Part shown: positions 17,319-26,152 of the stretch, piece by piece
Layout of the letters: the number at the start of each line of letters is the position of its first letter
Position numbering within the stretch: the stretch's first letter is position 1
Notes under the pieces: model-generated
Database searches by the model: none
Told to the model about the DNA's origin: nothing
The model's input: only the letters and a program-made list of their open reading frames with translations
Position numbers and translations under genes: made by a program
NCBI RefSeq assembly: GCF_018459925.1
Contig: NZ_CP075371.1
Span: 868,001-932,000, forward strand
Direction of reading: 5' to 3'
DNA length: 64,000 nt
Source of the DNA: Nocardioides aquaticus
GTDB taxonomy: Bacteria > Actinomycetota > Actinomycetes > Propionibacteriales > Nocardioidaceae

Positions 17319-18812
17319 GTGACCGGTGGGCGACCACAGACGGTGCTCGACGACGAGACCGACCTCAACGGGCCCCGCGTCGACGTCGACCGCCGGGTCG
17401 GGTGGGTCCTCCGGATGGCGCGCATGACGACCCCGGGACCCGCAGGCGGGCCGCTGCGCCTGGAGGCGATGGCCGAGGCCGTCGGCGTCAGCACCACGCG
17501 GCTGCACCGCGTCGAGACCGGCGCGACGCGCAGCGGCCAGGTCACGGACGCCTACGAACGGGTGCTCGCGATGCCCGAGGGCTCCCTGCGTGCCCCCGTC
17601 GACGTGGCCTGCCGGACCTTCCCCTACGCCCAGCCCGACCGCGACCCCGGGCAGCCGGTCACCTCGACGCAGGAGATGTCGGCGCTGACCGAGGCGCTCC
17701 AGGGCCCGGAGCCGGCCGCGGGACAGTGGCTGCGCTGGGCGCGCGCCCTGGCCCAGCCCGGGGCGATCGGGCTCCCGGAGCGGCTGGCCCGCGACCTCGT
17801 ACGCCGCCTGGCCGACGAGATGTCCCGCTCGGTCGGGCACGCCTACCCGGCCCGGTACGAGGCGCTGGCGCTGCTGCGCTGCAGCGCCTACGGCCACCTG
17901 GTGCTCGAGGTCGCGCAGGAGGTCGTCGGCGACCCGCACGTGCAGGTGATGTACGACCTGATGAGCGCGGTGGGGGAGCGGCCGACGCCCGAGGCGCTGG
18001 CGTGGTGCCTGGAGCTGCTCGACGCCGGGCGGGACCGGCTCGTGATCGGGGGCGCGCTGGCGATCGAGGCGATGGCCGAGGTCACCGGGCAGGGGTTCTG
18101 GGCGCCGGTGGTGGCGCCGCTGGTCGACCGGCTCGACGCCGCCGAGGAGGGCACCACCCGCCACGACTGGCTCTCGCACCTGCTGCGGCTCGTGCCGCGC
18201 CCGGTGGTGGCCGGCAGCGGTCGCCGCCCGGTGCACCCGCTGGCGCCGGTCCCCGCGATCCCCGACTGGTCACGGACCAGGGTGAACCAGCACTGGTCGG
18301 AGTGCCAGGAGCGCGCCTGGACCATCACCGAGGAGCTCCGGCTCGGCCCCCAGCCGATGCTGGCGCGGCTGCTCTTCGACATCGCGATCGGGCCGTACGA
18401 GAGCCGCGCGGCGACCTCGCACATCCTGCTGCGCGGGGTGCCGGTGCTCGCGGCCGAGGTCGGCACCCAGGTCGGCGAGATCGTCGACGGCCACCCCGAC
18501 CCGCTGGTGCGCGAGCGCGCCGGACGCCGCCTGATCGGCACGATGGACCACCGCTACCACCCGCTGGCGACGCGATGGATCGCCGCCGGCAGCGCCGAGG
18601 AGCGCGACCGGGGGCTGCGGCTGGCCGGCTCGGCCGGGCACCTGGTGCCGGAGGAGGAGCTGCGTGCCGGGCTCACCGAGGCCGCGCTCTACGCCGCCGG
18701 CCTGACCGGGCACCCGTGCCTGCCGGCGCTGGCGGCCGACCCGACGCTGACCGAGCGGGTACGCGGCGCGGCGGCGTGGTGGCTGCGCGCGGGACCGCGC
18801 GTCCTGCACTAA
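17319..18812 (+). CDS. large helix-turn-helix regulator with helical C-terminal domain
   Basis: GTG 17319 follows GGAGGGAGGA and gives 497 residues. An XRE-like helix-turn-helix lies near residues 25-75 (LEAMAEAVGVSTTRLHRVETG). The remaining 400 residues are alpha-helical, rich in Leu/Ala/Arg and without membrane segments or known catalytic motifs. The layout recalls sensor domains built from helical repeats, but I do not recognise the family. The neighbours are a secreted protease (divergent) and an MFS exporter (downstream, same strand), both possible targets. Confidence 0.7.
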   Translation: MTGGRPQTVLDDETDLNGPRVDVDRRVGWVLRMARMTTPGPAGGPLRLEAMAEAVGVSTTRLHRVETGATRSGQVTDAYERVLAMPEGSLRAPVDVACRTFPYAQPDRDPGQPVTSTQEMSALTEALQGPEPAAGQWLRWARALAQPGAIGLPERLARDLVRRLADEMSRSVGHAYPARYEALALLRCSAYGHLVLEVAQEVVGDPHVQVMYDLMSAVGERPTPEALAWCLELLDAGRDRLVIGGALAIEAMAEVTGQGFWAPVVAPLVDRLDAAEEGTTRHDWLSHLLRLVPRPVVAGSGRRPVHPLAPVPAIPDWSRTRVNQHWSECQERAWTITEELRLGPQPMLARLLFDIAIGPYESRAATSHILLRGVPVLAAEVGTQVGEIVDGHPDPLVRERAGRRLIGTMDHRYHPLATRWIAAGSAEERDRGLRLAGSAGHLVPEEELRAGLTEAALYAAGLTGHPCLPALAADPTLTERVRGAAAWWLRAGPRVLH

Positions 18813-18819
18813 CGCACGA

Positions 18820-18853
18820 CCGGCGGAACCGGCGGAACCGGCGGAACCGGCGG
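18820..18853 (+). repeat. 9-bp tandem repeat (CCGGCGGAA), 3.8 copies
   Basis: Three perfect copies of CCGGCGGAA and a partial fourth fill the gap between the regulator stop and the MFS start. The array overlaps the likely ribosome-binding region of the transporter, so copy number could affect its translation. Confidence 0.85.
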
Positions 18854-18858
18854 CCGGA

Positions 18859-20217
18859 ATGGGCGGGGGCCCGGCGGCGTTGGGTCGTCTCGTGAAGCCC
18901 GACGACTCCCGCCGCGTCTCGATGCTGCTGGGACTCCTCTTCGGCCTGGCCGGGATGGGCTCCTCCTCGGCCGCTGTCGCGCTGCCGCTGCTGGGTGACG
19001 AGCTCGGCGTGAGCGTGTCGGTGGCGACCTGGACGATCAGCCTCTACGCGCTGATGCTCGCGGTCACCACGGCCGTCTACGGCCGGATCTCCGACCTCGT
19101 CGGCATCCGGATCCCGATGCTGGTGGGGATCGGGCTGATGGCCGGCGGCGCGCTGGTCGCTGCGTTCGCGCCGACCTTCGAGGTGCTGCTGGGCGCCCGG
19201 CTGGTGCAGGGCGCGGGGGCCGCCGCCGTACCGACGCTCGGGGTGGCCGGGCTCTCGGCCCGCTACGACGGCGCGGTCCGCGGGCTCGCGCTGGGACGGC
19301 TGGCCGGCGTCGCCGCGGCCGTGAGCTGTCTCGGCCCGCTGCTCGGCGGACTGGTCGAGCAGGCCTTCGGCTGGCGCGCGGTGATGGCGCTGCCGGTGCT
19401 CGGGGTGCTGGTGCTGCCCCTGATCTGGCGGGCGCTGACCGGCGAGGGCAGCGGCGCGCGGCTCGACGTGCTCGGCGCGGTGCTCGTCGCCGGCACCGCC
19501 GGTGGGCTCGTGCTGCTGGTGCAGTCGCCCTCCACCGGGCTCACGGTGGCCCTGGTCGGGATCGCGATGATGGCGCTCGGCGTCCCCGCCGTGGTCGGCT
19601 GGACGCGCCGCCGCCCCGACGGGTTCCTGCCGGTCGAGGTGGTCCGCAACGCCACGGTGGTCCGCAGCGCGCTCGCCGCCGCGGCCGTGCCGGCGGCGTG
19701 GTTCGCGCTGCTGGTCGGGGTGCCGGCGGTGCTGGTCGGCGAGGGCTGGGAGCCCTGGCAGGTCGGCATGCTGCTGCTGCCCAGTGCGGTCCTCGCGCTG
19801 CTCACCCCGCGGCTGGCCGGGCCGATGCTGGATCGGTTCGGGGCGACCCGGTCGCTGGTGGTCGCCGGGGTGATGGCCTCGCTCGCGCTCGTGCTCGCCT
19901 CCGTGGGCCTGGGCCTGGTGGCCCCGGTGCTGGTCGGCCTCGCGGTCGCGCTGGTCACCGTCGCCTTCGGGATCGGCCAGCCGGCGCTGTCGGCCGCGGT
20001 CGGCGACGCCGTACCGGCCGAGGTACGCGGGGTCGCGCTCGGCGTGGCCACCCTGCTGTTCCTGGTCGGCGGGTCGGTCGGCTCCGCGGTCGTCGGCGGC
20101 CTGGGCGGCCTGGTCGGCATCCCGGTCAGCCTCGCGGTCCTCGCGCTGCTGCCGGTGCTGGGCCTCGTCGCGCTGCGGCCCGAGCTGGGACGCGCGTCGG
20201 CGCGTACCCCCGCCTGA
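18859..20217 (+). CDS. MFS transporter (multidrug-efflux-like)
   Basis: The 452-residue protein has about 14 hydrophobic segments and the MFS loop 2-3 motif YGRISDLVGIRIPML near residue 75. LVQGAGAAAVPTLG near 115 resembles the DHA2-type motif. Substrate is unknown; drug or metabolite export is the usual role. The ATG at 18859 is taken as start, but GTG 18892 is an equally possible start 11 codons on. A 9-bp tandem array lies just upstream and a repeat module starts immediately after the stop codon. Confidence 0.85.
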   Translation: MGGGPAALGRLVKPDDSRRVSMLLGLLFGLAGMGSSSAAVALPLLGDELGVSVSVATWTISLYALMLAVTTAVYGRISDLVGIRIPMLVGIGLMAGGALVAAFAPTFEVLLGARLVQGAGAAAVPTLGVAGLSARYDGAVRGLALGRLAGVAAAVSCLGPLLGGLVEQAFGWRAVMALPVLGVLVLPLIWRALTGEGSGARLDVLGAVLVAGTAGGLVLLVQSPSTGLTVALVGIAMMALGVPAVVGWTRRRPDGFLPVEVVRNATVVRSALAAAAVPAAWFALLVGVPAVLVGEGWEPWQVGMLLLPSAVLALLTPRLAGPMLDRFGATRSLVVAGVMASLALVLASVGLGLVAPVLVGLAVALVTVAFGIGQPALSAAVGDAVPAEVRGVALGVATLLFLVGGSVGSAVVGGLGGLVGIPVSLAVLALLPVLGLVALRPELGRASARTPA

Positions 20218-20283
20218 CGAGACGACGCTCGCGGACAGCCGAGATGACGCTCGCGGCGCCTCGAGGTGACGGCAGCGGCGGGG
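20218..20283 (+). repeat. 22-bp A-B-C repeat module, copy e
   Basis: The first unit begins on the base after the TGA of the MFS gene. Units start at 20218, 20240 and 20262. The C unit is diverged (CGAGGTGACGGCAGCGG). Confidence 0.9.
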
Positions 20284-20383
20284 CCGAAGGTCCCGATTCG
20301 TGACGCGATCGTGACGACCCGTCCGGGGTCAGGTGGCCCGGGCCCGGGGTAGGAACGGGGTCCACCTACGAAGGAGAACAGCG

Positions 20384-23300
20384 TTGTCCCGACGCACATC
20401 CCGGAGCGGACCTCGGGTCCGGCTCCGCACGGCGGCCCTCGGGGGCCTGGCCGTGACCCTGCTGGCCGGCTCGGCCCAGCTCACCGCCGCCCCCGCCGGG
20501 GCGGCACCCGCACCCGCGGCGCCGGCTCCCGGCACCGACCTGTGGAGCCCGGTGTCCGCGCGGCTGCCCGACGCGGGCGACCTGCGTCCGCGCGTGCAGC
20601 CCAGCGACTACCGCGCCTACAGCCTCGACCAGGCCGGCCTCGACGCGCTGCTGGCCACCGCCCCCGACGAGGACGCCCGGGGCGCCGCCACCGGCGCCGC
20701 GAGCATCCTCGTCCCGGCGCCGAACGGCGAGCTCGTCGAGTTCGCGGTCGTCGAGTCGCCGATCATGGAGGACGGGCTGGCCGCGGCCAACCCCGACATC
20801 ACGACGTACGCCGGGCGCGGGGTCGAGGACCCGACGGCGAGCATCCGCCTCGACGTCACGCCGATGGGCTTCCACGCCTCGGTGCTCGGTCCCGGCGACA
20901 CCGCCGCGTGGTACGTCGACCCCGCCTTCAACGGCGACGACCGCCTCTACCTGTCCTACCTCGGCGCCGACCTGCCCGAGCCGCAGAAGGGCCTGATCGA
21001 GCCCCCGGAGGCCGTCGACCTGCACGCCGAGGACGTCCAGCGCGCCGGGGCCGCCGCCGGTGAGGCGCCCAGGGACCTCGTGCAGCGCCGGACGTTCCGG
21101 CTGGCGCTGGTGACCGACCCGTCGTACTCGACCTACTTCGGCCCGGAGAACGTCCTGGCCGAGAAGGTCACCCTGATGAACCGGGTCAACCAGATCTACA
21201 ACGACGACCTCGCCGTGCGGATGGTGCTCATCGACGGCACCGAGGACCTGGCCTTCGACACCCTCGCCGAGGCCGTCGAGCCGGGCGGGGCCTGCGGCGC
21301 CAACCCCTGCTACACCGAGGCCCAAATCACCCAGGGCTGCGGCGGCTCGCTGCTGAACGCCAACCGGATCGCGCTCGGCCAGATCGTCGGCGCGAGCGCG
21401 TACGACGTCGGCCACATCGCGCTGGGCATCAACGGCGGCGGCATCGCCGGGCTCGGCGTCATCGGCGGCAGCCGCAAGGGCGCCGGCTGCACCGGCCTGC
21501 CCCAGCCCGAGGGCGACTTCATGGCCATCGACTACGTCGCCCACGAGCTGGGCCACCAGTTCGGCGGCCCGCACACCTTCAACGGCACCCAGCTGAACTG
21601 CTCCGGCGGCAACCGCTCCGGCGGGTCCTCGGTCGAGCCCGGCTCGGGCTCCTCGGTGATGGCCTACGCCGGCATCTGCCGCCAGGACGACCTGCAGCCG
21701 CACACCGACCCGTACTTCAGCCAGCGCAGCATCTCCGACATCACCGGCACGATCCTGGCCGGGCGCTCGGACCTCAACGAGGTGCAGCAGGTGTCGCTGG
21801 CCGGGTTCGGCTCCGACGGTCTGGGCTTCCGGCTGCGCTACGACGGCCAGGTCACCGAGCGCATCGTGCGCGGGGTGAACTACGACGCGGCCGGCATCAA
21901 GGCCGCCCTCGACGCGGTGCTGGCGCCCTCGACGGTGACCGTCACGGCGTACGGGAGCAACTCGCCGCTGGTGGGCGACACCGGGTTCCAGGTCACCTTC
22001 GACGGCGGTCCGCTGGCCGGCACCGACCTCGACCTGCTCGAGGTCGTCGACCCGTCGGTCACCGTGACCGGCGCCGTGGACGAGACCGACCAGGGCGGCC
22101 CGCAGGCCAACGGCGGCAACGAGGTCGAGTCCTTCGGCAACCGCGCCCCCGAGGTCGACGTGCCCGCGGCGGCGACCATCCCGGTCCGCACGCCCTTCGC
22201 GCTCACCGGCGAGGGCACGGACGTCGACGGCGACGCGCTGGTCTACTCCTGGGAGCAGAACGACCGCGGCGGCGCGACCGGCACCGCCCTGGTCGACCAG
22301 GTCAAGACCAACGGTCCGCTGTTCCGCATGTTCGACAGCTACGCGCCGGTGACCCCGGCCGGCACCCTGCAGTACGACTCGCCGGGGGAGAACCAGGCCA
22401 CCGGCGACCCGAGCCGGACCTTCCCCGACCTCGACCAGGTGCTGGCCAACAACACCAACGCCGTCTCGGGCGCCTGCCCCGCGCCGCCGGCCGCACCCAC
22501 CACCGGCGGCAGCAACGTGCCGGTGGAGCTGCGCGAGTGCTTCGCGGAGTGGCTGCCCACCGCCGCGTACACCGGGGACGCGCTGGCCGGCAACACCGAG
22601 CCGTCGCTGAACTTCCGCCTGACCGCCCGCGACCTGGACCCCCAGGCCGGCGGCACGGCGTACGGCGACGTCGAGCTCACGATCGACCCGAGCGCCGGAC
22701 CGTTCCTGGTGACCGGGAAGAACACCGCGGGGACCGCAGCGGTCGCCACGCGTACCGAGAACCTGACCTGGGCGGTGGCCGGCACCGAGGACCTCGCGCC
22801 CACGGTGACGATCTCGCTGTCCACCGACGGGGGCCAGACCTACCCGACGGTGCTCGCCGACCGGGTCCCCAACGACGGTGCGCAGCTGGTCACCTGGCCG
22901 GACACGCCCACCGAGGAGGGGCGGATCAGGATCGAGGCCGACGACAACTACTTCTTCGACGTCACCGACAACGACCTGACCATCCTGGCCGACCCGTCGC
23001 CGGAGCCCGAGCCCGACACGGCCCCGGAGACGACCGTCACCGAGGGGCCGGGCGCGATCCTGGACTCCGACGCGGCGGACTTCACCTTCGGCTCCGACGC
23101 CGAGGGTGCGACCTTCTCCTGCACCGTGGACGGGCAGGCCACGACGTGCGAGGACGGTGCGCTGACGCTGGCCGACCTCGACGCCGGGACCTACGAGGTC
23201 GCCGCCACGGCGACCTCGGCGGGCGGCACGGCCGACCCGACGCCGGTGGTCTCGCGGTTCACGGTCCCGGTCGACGACCGGGAGCTGGACCGGGCGCGCG

Positions 23301-23623
23301 GCACCTGGCGCGAGCGGTCGCGCGACGCGGCGTTCCTCGGCACGGTGTCGGTCTCGACGTCGCGTCGCGACGTCCTGGTACGACCGGTGGCCGACGCCGA
23401 GCGCCTCGTGCTGCTGGCCGAGCGCGGACGCGGCGCCGGCAGCGTCCGGGTCCTGCTGGGTCGTCGGGTCCTCGACGTGGTCGACCTGTCGGGCCGCAAC
23501 GGCCGGAAGGCGCGGATCGACCTCGGGAGCTTCGCCGAGCCGGTCGACGGACGGGTCCGCCTGGTCACGACCAGCGACGACCGCGTGCGCATCGACGGGC
23601 TGGCGGTGGTCGAGGCGCCGTGA
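20384..23623 (+). CDS. large secreted reprolysin-like (M12B-type) zinc metalloprotease
   Basis: TTG 20384 is chosen because AAGGAG lies 7 bases upstream and an Arg-rich signal peptide follows directly; a GTG 51 bases upstream lacks both features. The product is 1079 residues. A prodomain covers about residues 50-230, then a catalytic domain with HELGHQFGGPH (His387, Glu388, His391, His397) and a Cys-rich segment. The C-terminal half has beta-sandwich domains and an Asp/Pro-rich linker, and ends in a beta-rich domain. It should be exported and digest extracellular protein. It ends at a strong bidirectional terminator. Confidence 0.85.
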   Translation: MSRRTSRSGPRVRLRTAALGGLAVTLLAGSAQLTAAPAGAAPAPAAPAPGTDLWSPVSARLPDAGDLRPRVQPSDYRAYSLDQAGLDALLATAPDEDARGAATGAASILVPAPNGELVEFAVVESPIMEDGLAAANPDITTYAGRGVEDPTASIRLDVTPMGFHASVLGPGDTAAWYVDPAFNGDDRLYLSYLGADLPEPQKGLIEPPEAVDLHAEDVQRAGAAAGEAPRDLVQRRTFRLALVTDPSYSTYFGPENVLAEKVTLMNRVNQIYNDDLAVRMVLIDGTEDLAFDTLAEAVEPGGACGANPCYTEAQITQGCGGSLLNANRIALGQIVGASAYDVGHIALGINGGGIAGLGVIGGSRKGAGCTGLPQPEGDFMAIDYVAHELGHQFGGPHTFNGTQLNCSGGNRSGGSSVEPGSGSSVMAYAGICRQDDLQPHTDPYFSQRSISDITGTILAGRSDLNEVQQVSLAGFGSDGLGFRLRYDGQVTERIVRGVNYDAAGIKAALDAVLAPSTVTVTAYGSNSPLVGDTGFQVTFDGGPLAGTDLDLLEVVDPSVTVTGAVDETDQGGPQANGGNEVESFGNRAPEVDVPAAATIPVRTPFALTGEGTDVDGDALVYSWEQNDRGGATGTALVDQVKTNGPLFRMFDSYAPVTPAGTLQYDSPGENQATGDPSRTFPDLDQVLANNTNAVSGACPAPPAAPTTGGSNVPVELRECFAEWLPTAAYTGDALAGNTEPSLNFRLTARDLDPQAGGTAYGDVELTIDPSAGPFLVTGKNTAGTAAVATRTENLTWAVAGTEDLAPTVTISLSTDGGQTYPTVLADRVPNDGAQLVTWPDTPTEEGRIRIEADDNYFFDVTDNDLTILADPSPEPEPDTAPETTVTEGPGAILDSDAADFTFGSDAEGATFSCTVDGQATTCEDGALTLADLDAGTYEVAATATSAGGTADPTPVVSRFTVPVDDRELDRARGTWRERSRDAAFLGTVSVSTSRRDVLVRPVADAERLVLLAERGRGAGSVRVLLGRRVLDVVDLSGRNGRKARIDLGSFAEPVDGRVRLVTTSDDRVRIDGLAVVEAP

Positions 23624-23650
23624 CCGGCTGACGGCCCGTCAGCAGAGCGA

Positions 23651-23698
23651 CGAGAGGCCCGCCGCAGACACCTCGGGGTGTCCGCGACGGGCCTCTCG
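23651..23698. terminator. bidirectional hairpin between protease and glcD
   Basis: Perfect outer arms of 11 bases (23651-23661 and 23688-23698) enclose an inner stem GACACC/GGTGTC with loop TCGG. The genes on both sides converge here. The repeat module f begins immediately after the right arm. Confidence 0.85.
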
Positions 23699-23765
23699 GC
23701 TGTCCGGAAGCGTCATCTCGACGCGCCGCAACCGTCATCTCGGCTGTCCGGGAGCGTCATCTCGG
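23699..23765 (-). repeat. 22-bp A-B-C repeat module, copy f
   Basis: Three minus-strand units fill the space between the terminator and the TAG of the glcD-like gene. All three carry small changes from CGAGATGACGCTCGCGG. Confidence 0.85.
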
Positions 23766-25172
23766 CTAGTAGCCGGCCCCCGGGTTGAGCAGGCCGGCCG
23801 GGTCGAGCGCGTTCTTGATGATGTGGTTCAGCGCCAGCACGTCGTCGCCGAGGTAGGCGTTGAGCCACTCCTTCTTGAGCCGGCCCACGCCGTGCTCGCC
23901 GGTGATGGTGCCGCCGAGGGCGATGGCGAGGTCCATCACCTCGCCGTAGGCCTTCCGGGCGCGAGCCTCGGCGTCGGCGTCGGTGGGGTCGAAGACGATC
24001 AGCGGGTGGGTGTTGCCGTCGCCGGCGTGGGCGATGACCGCGATCATCACGTCGCGCTCGGTGGAGATGTCGGCGATGCCGCGCACCAGGTCGCCGAGGG
24101 CCGGCAGCGGGACGCCGACGTCCTCGAGCAGCAGGGTGCCCTTCTCCTCGACGGCCGGGATCGCCATCCGGCGGGCCACGACGAACTGCTCGCCCTCCTC
24201 CTTGTCGGTGGTGGAGAAGACCTCGCTGGCGCCGTTCTCCTCGCAGATGCCGGTGATCTTCTCGATCTCGGCGGCGGCGTAGTCGACCGGCTCGTCGGAC
24301 TGGATGATCAGCATCGCCTCGGTGTCGCGGTCCAGGCCCATCTTGGTGACGTCCTCGACGGCGTTGATCGAGGCCTTGTCCATGAACTCCAGCATCGAGG
24401 GCCGCATGGTGCGGGTGATGCCGAGGACGGTGGCGGTGGCCTCGTCGAGGGTCTTGAAGGTCGCGATCAGGGTGGCCGGCGGGCGCTGCAGCGGCACGAG
24501 GCGGAGCACGATCTCGGTGACGACGCCGAGAGTTCCCTCGCTGCCGACGAACAGCTGGGTCAGCGACAGCCCGGCGCTGTCCTTGAGCCGGGGACCGCCG
24601 ACGGTGATCACCTTGCCGTCGGCCAGCACGACGGTCAGCCCGAGCACGTAGTCGCGGGTGACGCCGTACTTCACGCAGCACAGGCCGCCGGCGTTGGTGG
24701 CGATGTTGCCGCCGATGGAGCAGATCTCGTACGACGACGGGTCCGGCGGGTACCAGAGGTCGTGCTCGGCGCAGGCCTTCTTGACCTCGGCGTTCAGCAG
24801 GCCCGGCTGCACCACGCAGGTGCGGGTCACCGGGTCGACGCGGATGTCGCGCATCCGCTCGGTCGACAGCACCATGCAGCCCTCGAGCGCCGAGGCGCCG
24901 CCGGACAGGCCGGTGCCGGCGCCGCGGGGGACCACGGAGATGCCGTGCTCGGCGGCGAAGGTGATCGCGGTGGCGACGTCCTCGGTGCAGGTCGCCCGGA
25001 CGACCACCAGCGGGGTGCCGGCGTTCGGGTCCTTGGCCCAGTCCATCCGGTAGCCGGCCATCGAGTCGACCTCGGTGATCACCGCCCCGTCGGGCAGGGC
25101 GTCGATCAGCGGTGCGAGGTCGGGGCCGTCAGCGGCGGACCTGGTGGTCGGGTCGGCGGTCGTGGTGGACAC
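23766..25172 (-). CDS. glcD: FAD-linked oxidase, glycolate oxidase GlcD-like
   Basis: GTG 25172 follows GGGAG and gives 468 residues. The VAO-type FAD domain has PRGAGTGLSGGA near residue 90 and SIGGNIATNAGGLCCVKYG near 150. The C-terminal FAD-linked oxidase domain ends with GTITGEHGVGRLKKEWL, including the conserved His. This subunit oxidises 2-hydroxy acids such as glycolate or D-lactate to the 2-oxo acid. GlcE and GlcF subunits are absent nearby, so D-lactate dehydrogenase is an alternative. Its position beside glcB, a GlcG-like gene and an IclR regulator favours glycolate/glyoxylate use. Confidence 0.82.
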   Translation of the reverse strand: MSTTTADPTTRSAADGPDLAPLIDALPDGAVITEVDSMAGYRMDWAKDPNAGTPLVVVRATCTEDVATAITFAAEHGISVVPRGAGTGLSGGASALEGCMVLSTERMRDIRVDPVTRTCVVQPGLLNAEVKKACAEHDLWYPPDPSSYEICSIGGNIATNAGGLCCVKYGVTRDYVLGLTVVLADGKVITVGGPRLKDSAGLSLTQLFVGSEGTLGVVTEIVLRLVPLQRPPATLIATFKTLDEATATVLGITRTMRPSMLEFMDKASINAVEDVTKMGLDRDTEAMLIIQSDEPVDYAAAEIEKITGICEENGASEVFSTTDKEEGEQFVVARRMAIPAVEEKGTLLLEDVGVPLPALGDLVRGIADISTERDVMIAVIAHAGDGNTHPLIVFDPTDADAEARARKAYGEVMDLAIALGGTITGEHGVGRLKKEWLNAYLGDDVLALNHIIKNALDPAGLLNPGAGY

Positions 25173-25203
25173 GGGGCACTCCCAAGGGGTGACGTCTGAG
25201 CGG

Positions 25204-25232
25204 TTCCACGATGCGGATTCCGTCAGGCGGAA
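25204..25232. promoter_or_regulatory. probable IclR operator upstream of glcD
   Basis: TTCCGTCAGGCGGAA (25218-25232) is TTCC-N7-GGAA with a 5-bp palindrome. It overlaps a second, weaker copy, TTCC-N7-GGAT, at 25204-25218. The same 15-base geometry occurs in the iclR-glcB intergenic region. Confidence 0.6.
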
Positions 25233-25295
25233 CAAGTGGTCACCGTCACCCTCCGCCGTCTGCGCGCCCGTGTCAATCCCGCGCAGGGGTGGGCG

Positions 25296-26060
25296 TCAGG
25301 CGCCGTCGCGGCCGGCGACCAGGCGTACGGCGGCCGCCTGCAGCGCGGGGACGGCCCGCTCGACCACGTCGTCGGTGACCCGGGTCAGCGGGCCGGAGAC
25401 CGAGACGGCCATGCCCACGCCGGCTCCGCCGACCGGGACCGCCACGCAGCGCACGCCGAGCTCCTGCTCCTCCTGGTCCTCGGCGTAGCCGCGCTCGCGC
25501 ACGAGGGCGAGCGCGTCGCGCAGCGCGGGCAGGGTGGTGAGCGTGTGCGCGGTGTGGCCCGGCAGGCCCTCGCGCGCCGCGACGGCGGCGACGGCGGCGT
25601 CGTCGAGCTGGGCGAGCAGGGCCTTGCCGACCCCGGTGCAGTGGAGCGCGACCCGATGACCGACCTGGGTGAACATCCGCATGGCGTAGCGGCCGGGGAC
25701 CTGGGCGACGTACTCGGCGCGGGGGCCGGCCAGCACGGCCAGGTTGGCGGTCTCGCCGAGCTCGTCGACCAGGTCGGCCAGCACGCCCTCGGCGACCTCG
25801 CCGAGCAGCGCGGTGGCGGTGGTGCCCAGCGGCACCAGGCGGAACCCGAGCGCGTAGCGGCGGTCGGGGCGCTGGCGCACGTAGCCCCGCTCGACCAGGG
25901 TGCGCAGCAGCCGGTGCGCCGTGGCGGCGGGGATGCCGGCGGTCTCGGCGAGCTCGGCCAGCGGCAGGTGGCCGCCGTGGGCGCCCGCCGCCTCGAGGGC
26001 CGCGACCAGGTCGAGGGAGCGGTGCAGCGACTGCACCCCGCCCCCGGATGCGGTTGACAC
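25296..26060 (-). CDS. IclR-family transcriptional regulator
   Basis: GTG 26060 follows AGGAGGTG at 7-base spacing and gives 254 residues. The winged helix-turn-helix lies near residues 10-70 ([22 protein letters not shown]). An IclR effector-binding domain fills the remainder, including [23 protein letters not shown] and [14 protein letters not shown]. IclR proteins usually sense small organic acids. It is divergent from glcB and upstream of glcD on the same strand, with matching palindromes in front of both. It most likely controls this glyoxylate locus, with glyoxylate or a related acid as candidate effector. Confidence 0.88.
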   Translation of the reverse strand: MSTASGGGVQSLHRSLDLVAALEAAGAHGGHLPLAELAETAGIPAATAHRLLRTLVERGYVRQRPDRRYALGFRLVPLGTTATALLGEVAEGVLADLVDELGETANLAVLAGPRAEYVAQVPGRYAMRMFTQVGHRVALHCTGVGKALLAQLDDAAVAAVAAREGLPGHTAHTLTTLPALRDALALVRERGYAEDQEEQELGVRCVAVPVGGAGVGMAVSVSGPLTRVTDDVVERAVPALQAAAVRLVAGRDGA

Positions 26061-26102
26061 CTCGGGCACCTCCTGGAAACCTTCCGACTGATGCGACCAC
26101 TC

Positions 26103-26117
26103 TTCCACATCGTGGAA
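26103..26117. promoter_or_regulatory. IclR operator in the iclR-glcB divergent region
   Basis: TTCCACATCGTGGAA is a perfect palindrome, TTCCAC-ATC-GTGGAA. It matches the TTCC-N7-GGAA geometry at glcD and lies centrally between the two divergent starts, where it could control both. Confidence 0.65.
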
Positions 26118-26152
26118 CGAGCCGCCAGAGATCGTTAGTCGAGGAGCCCGCA

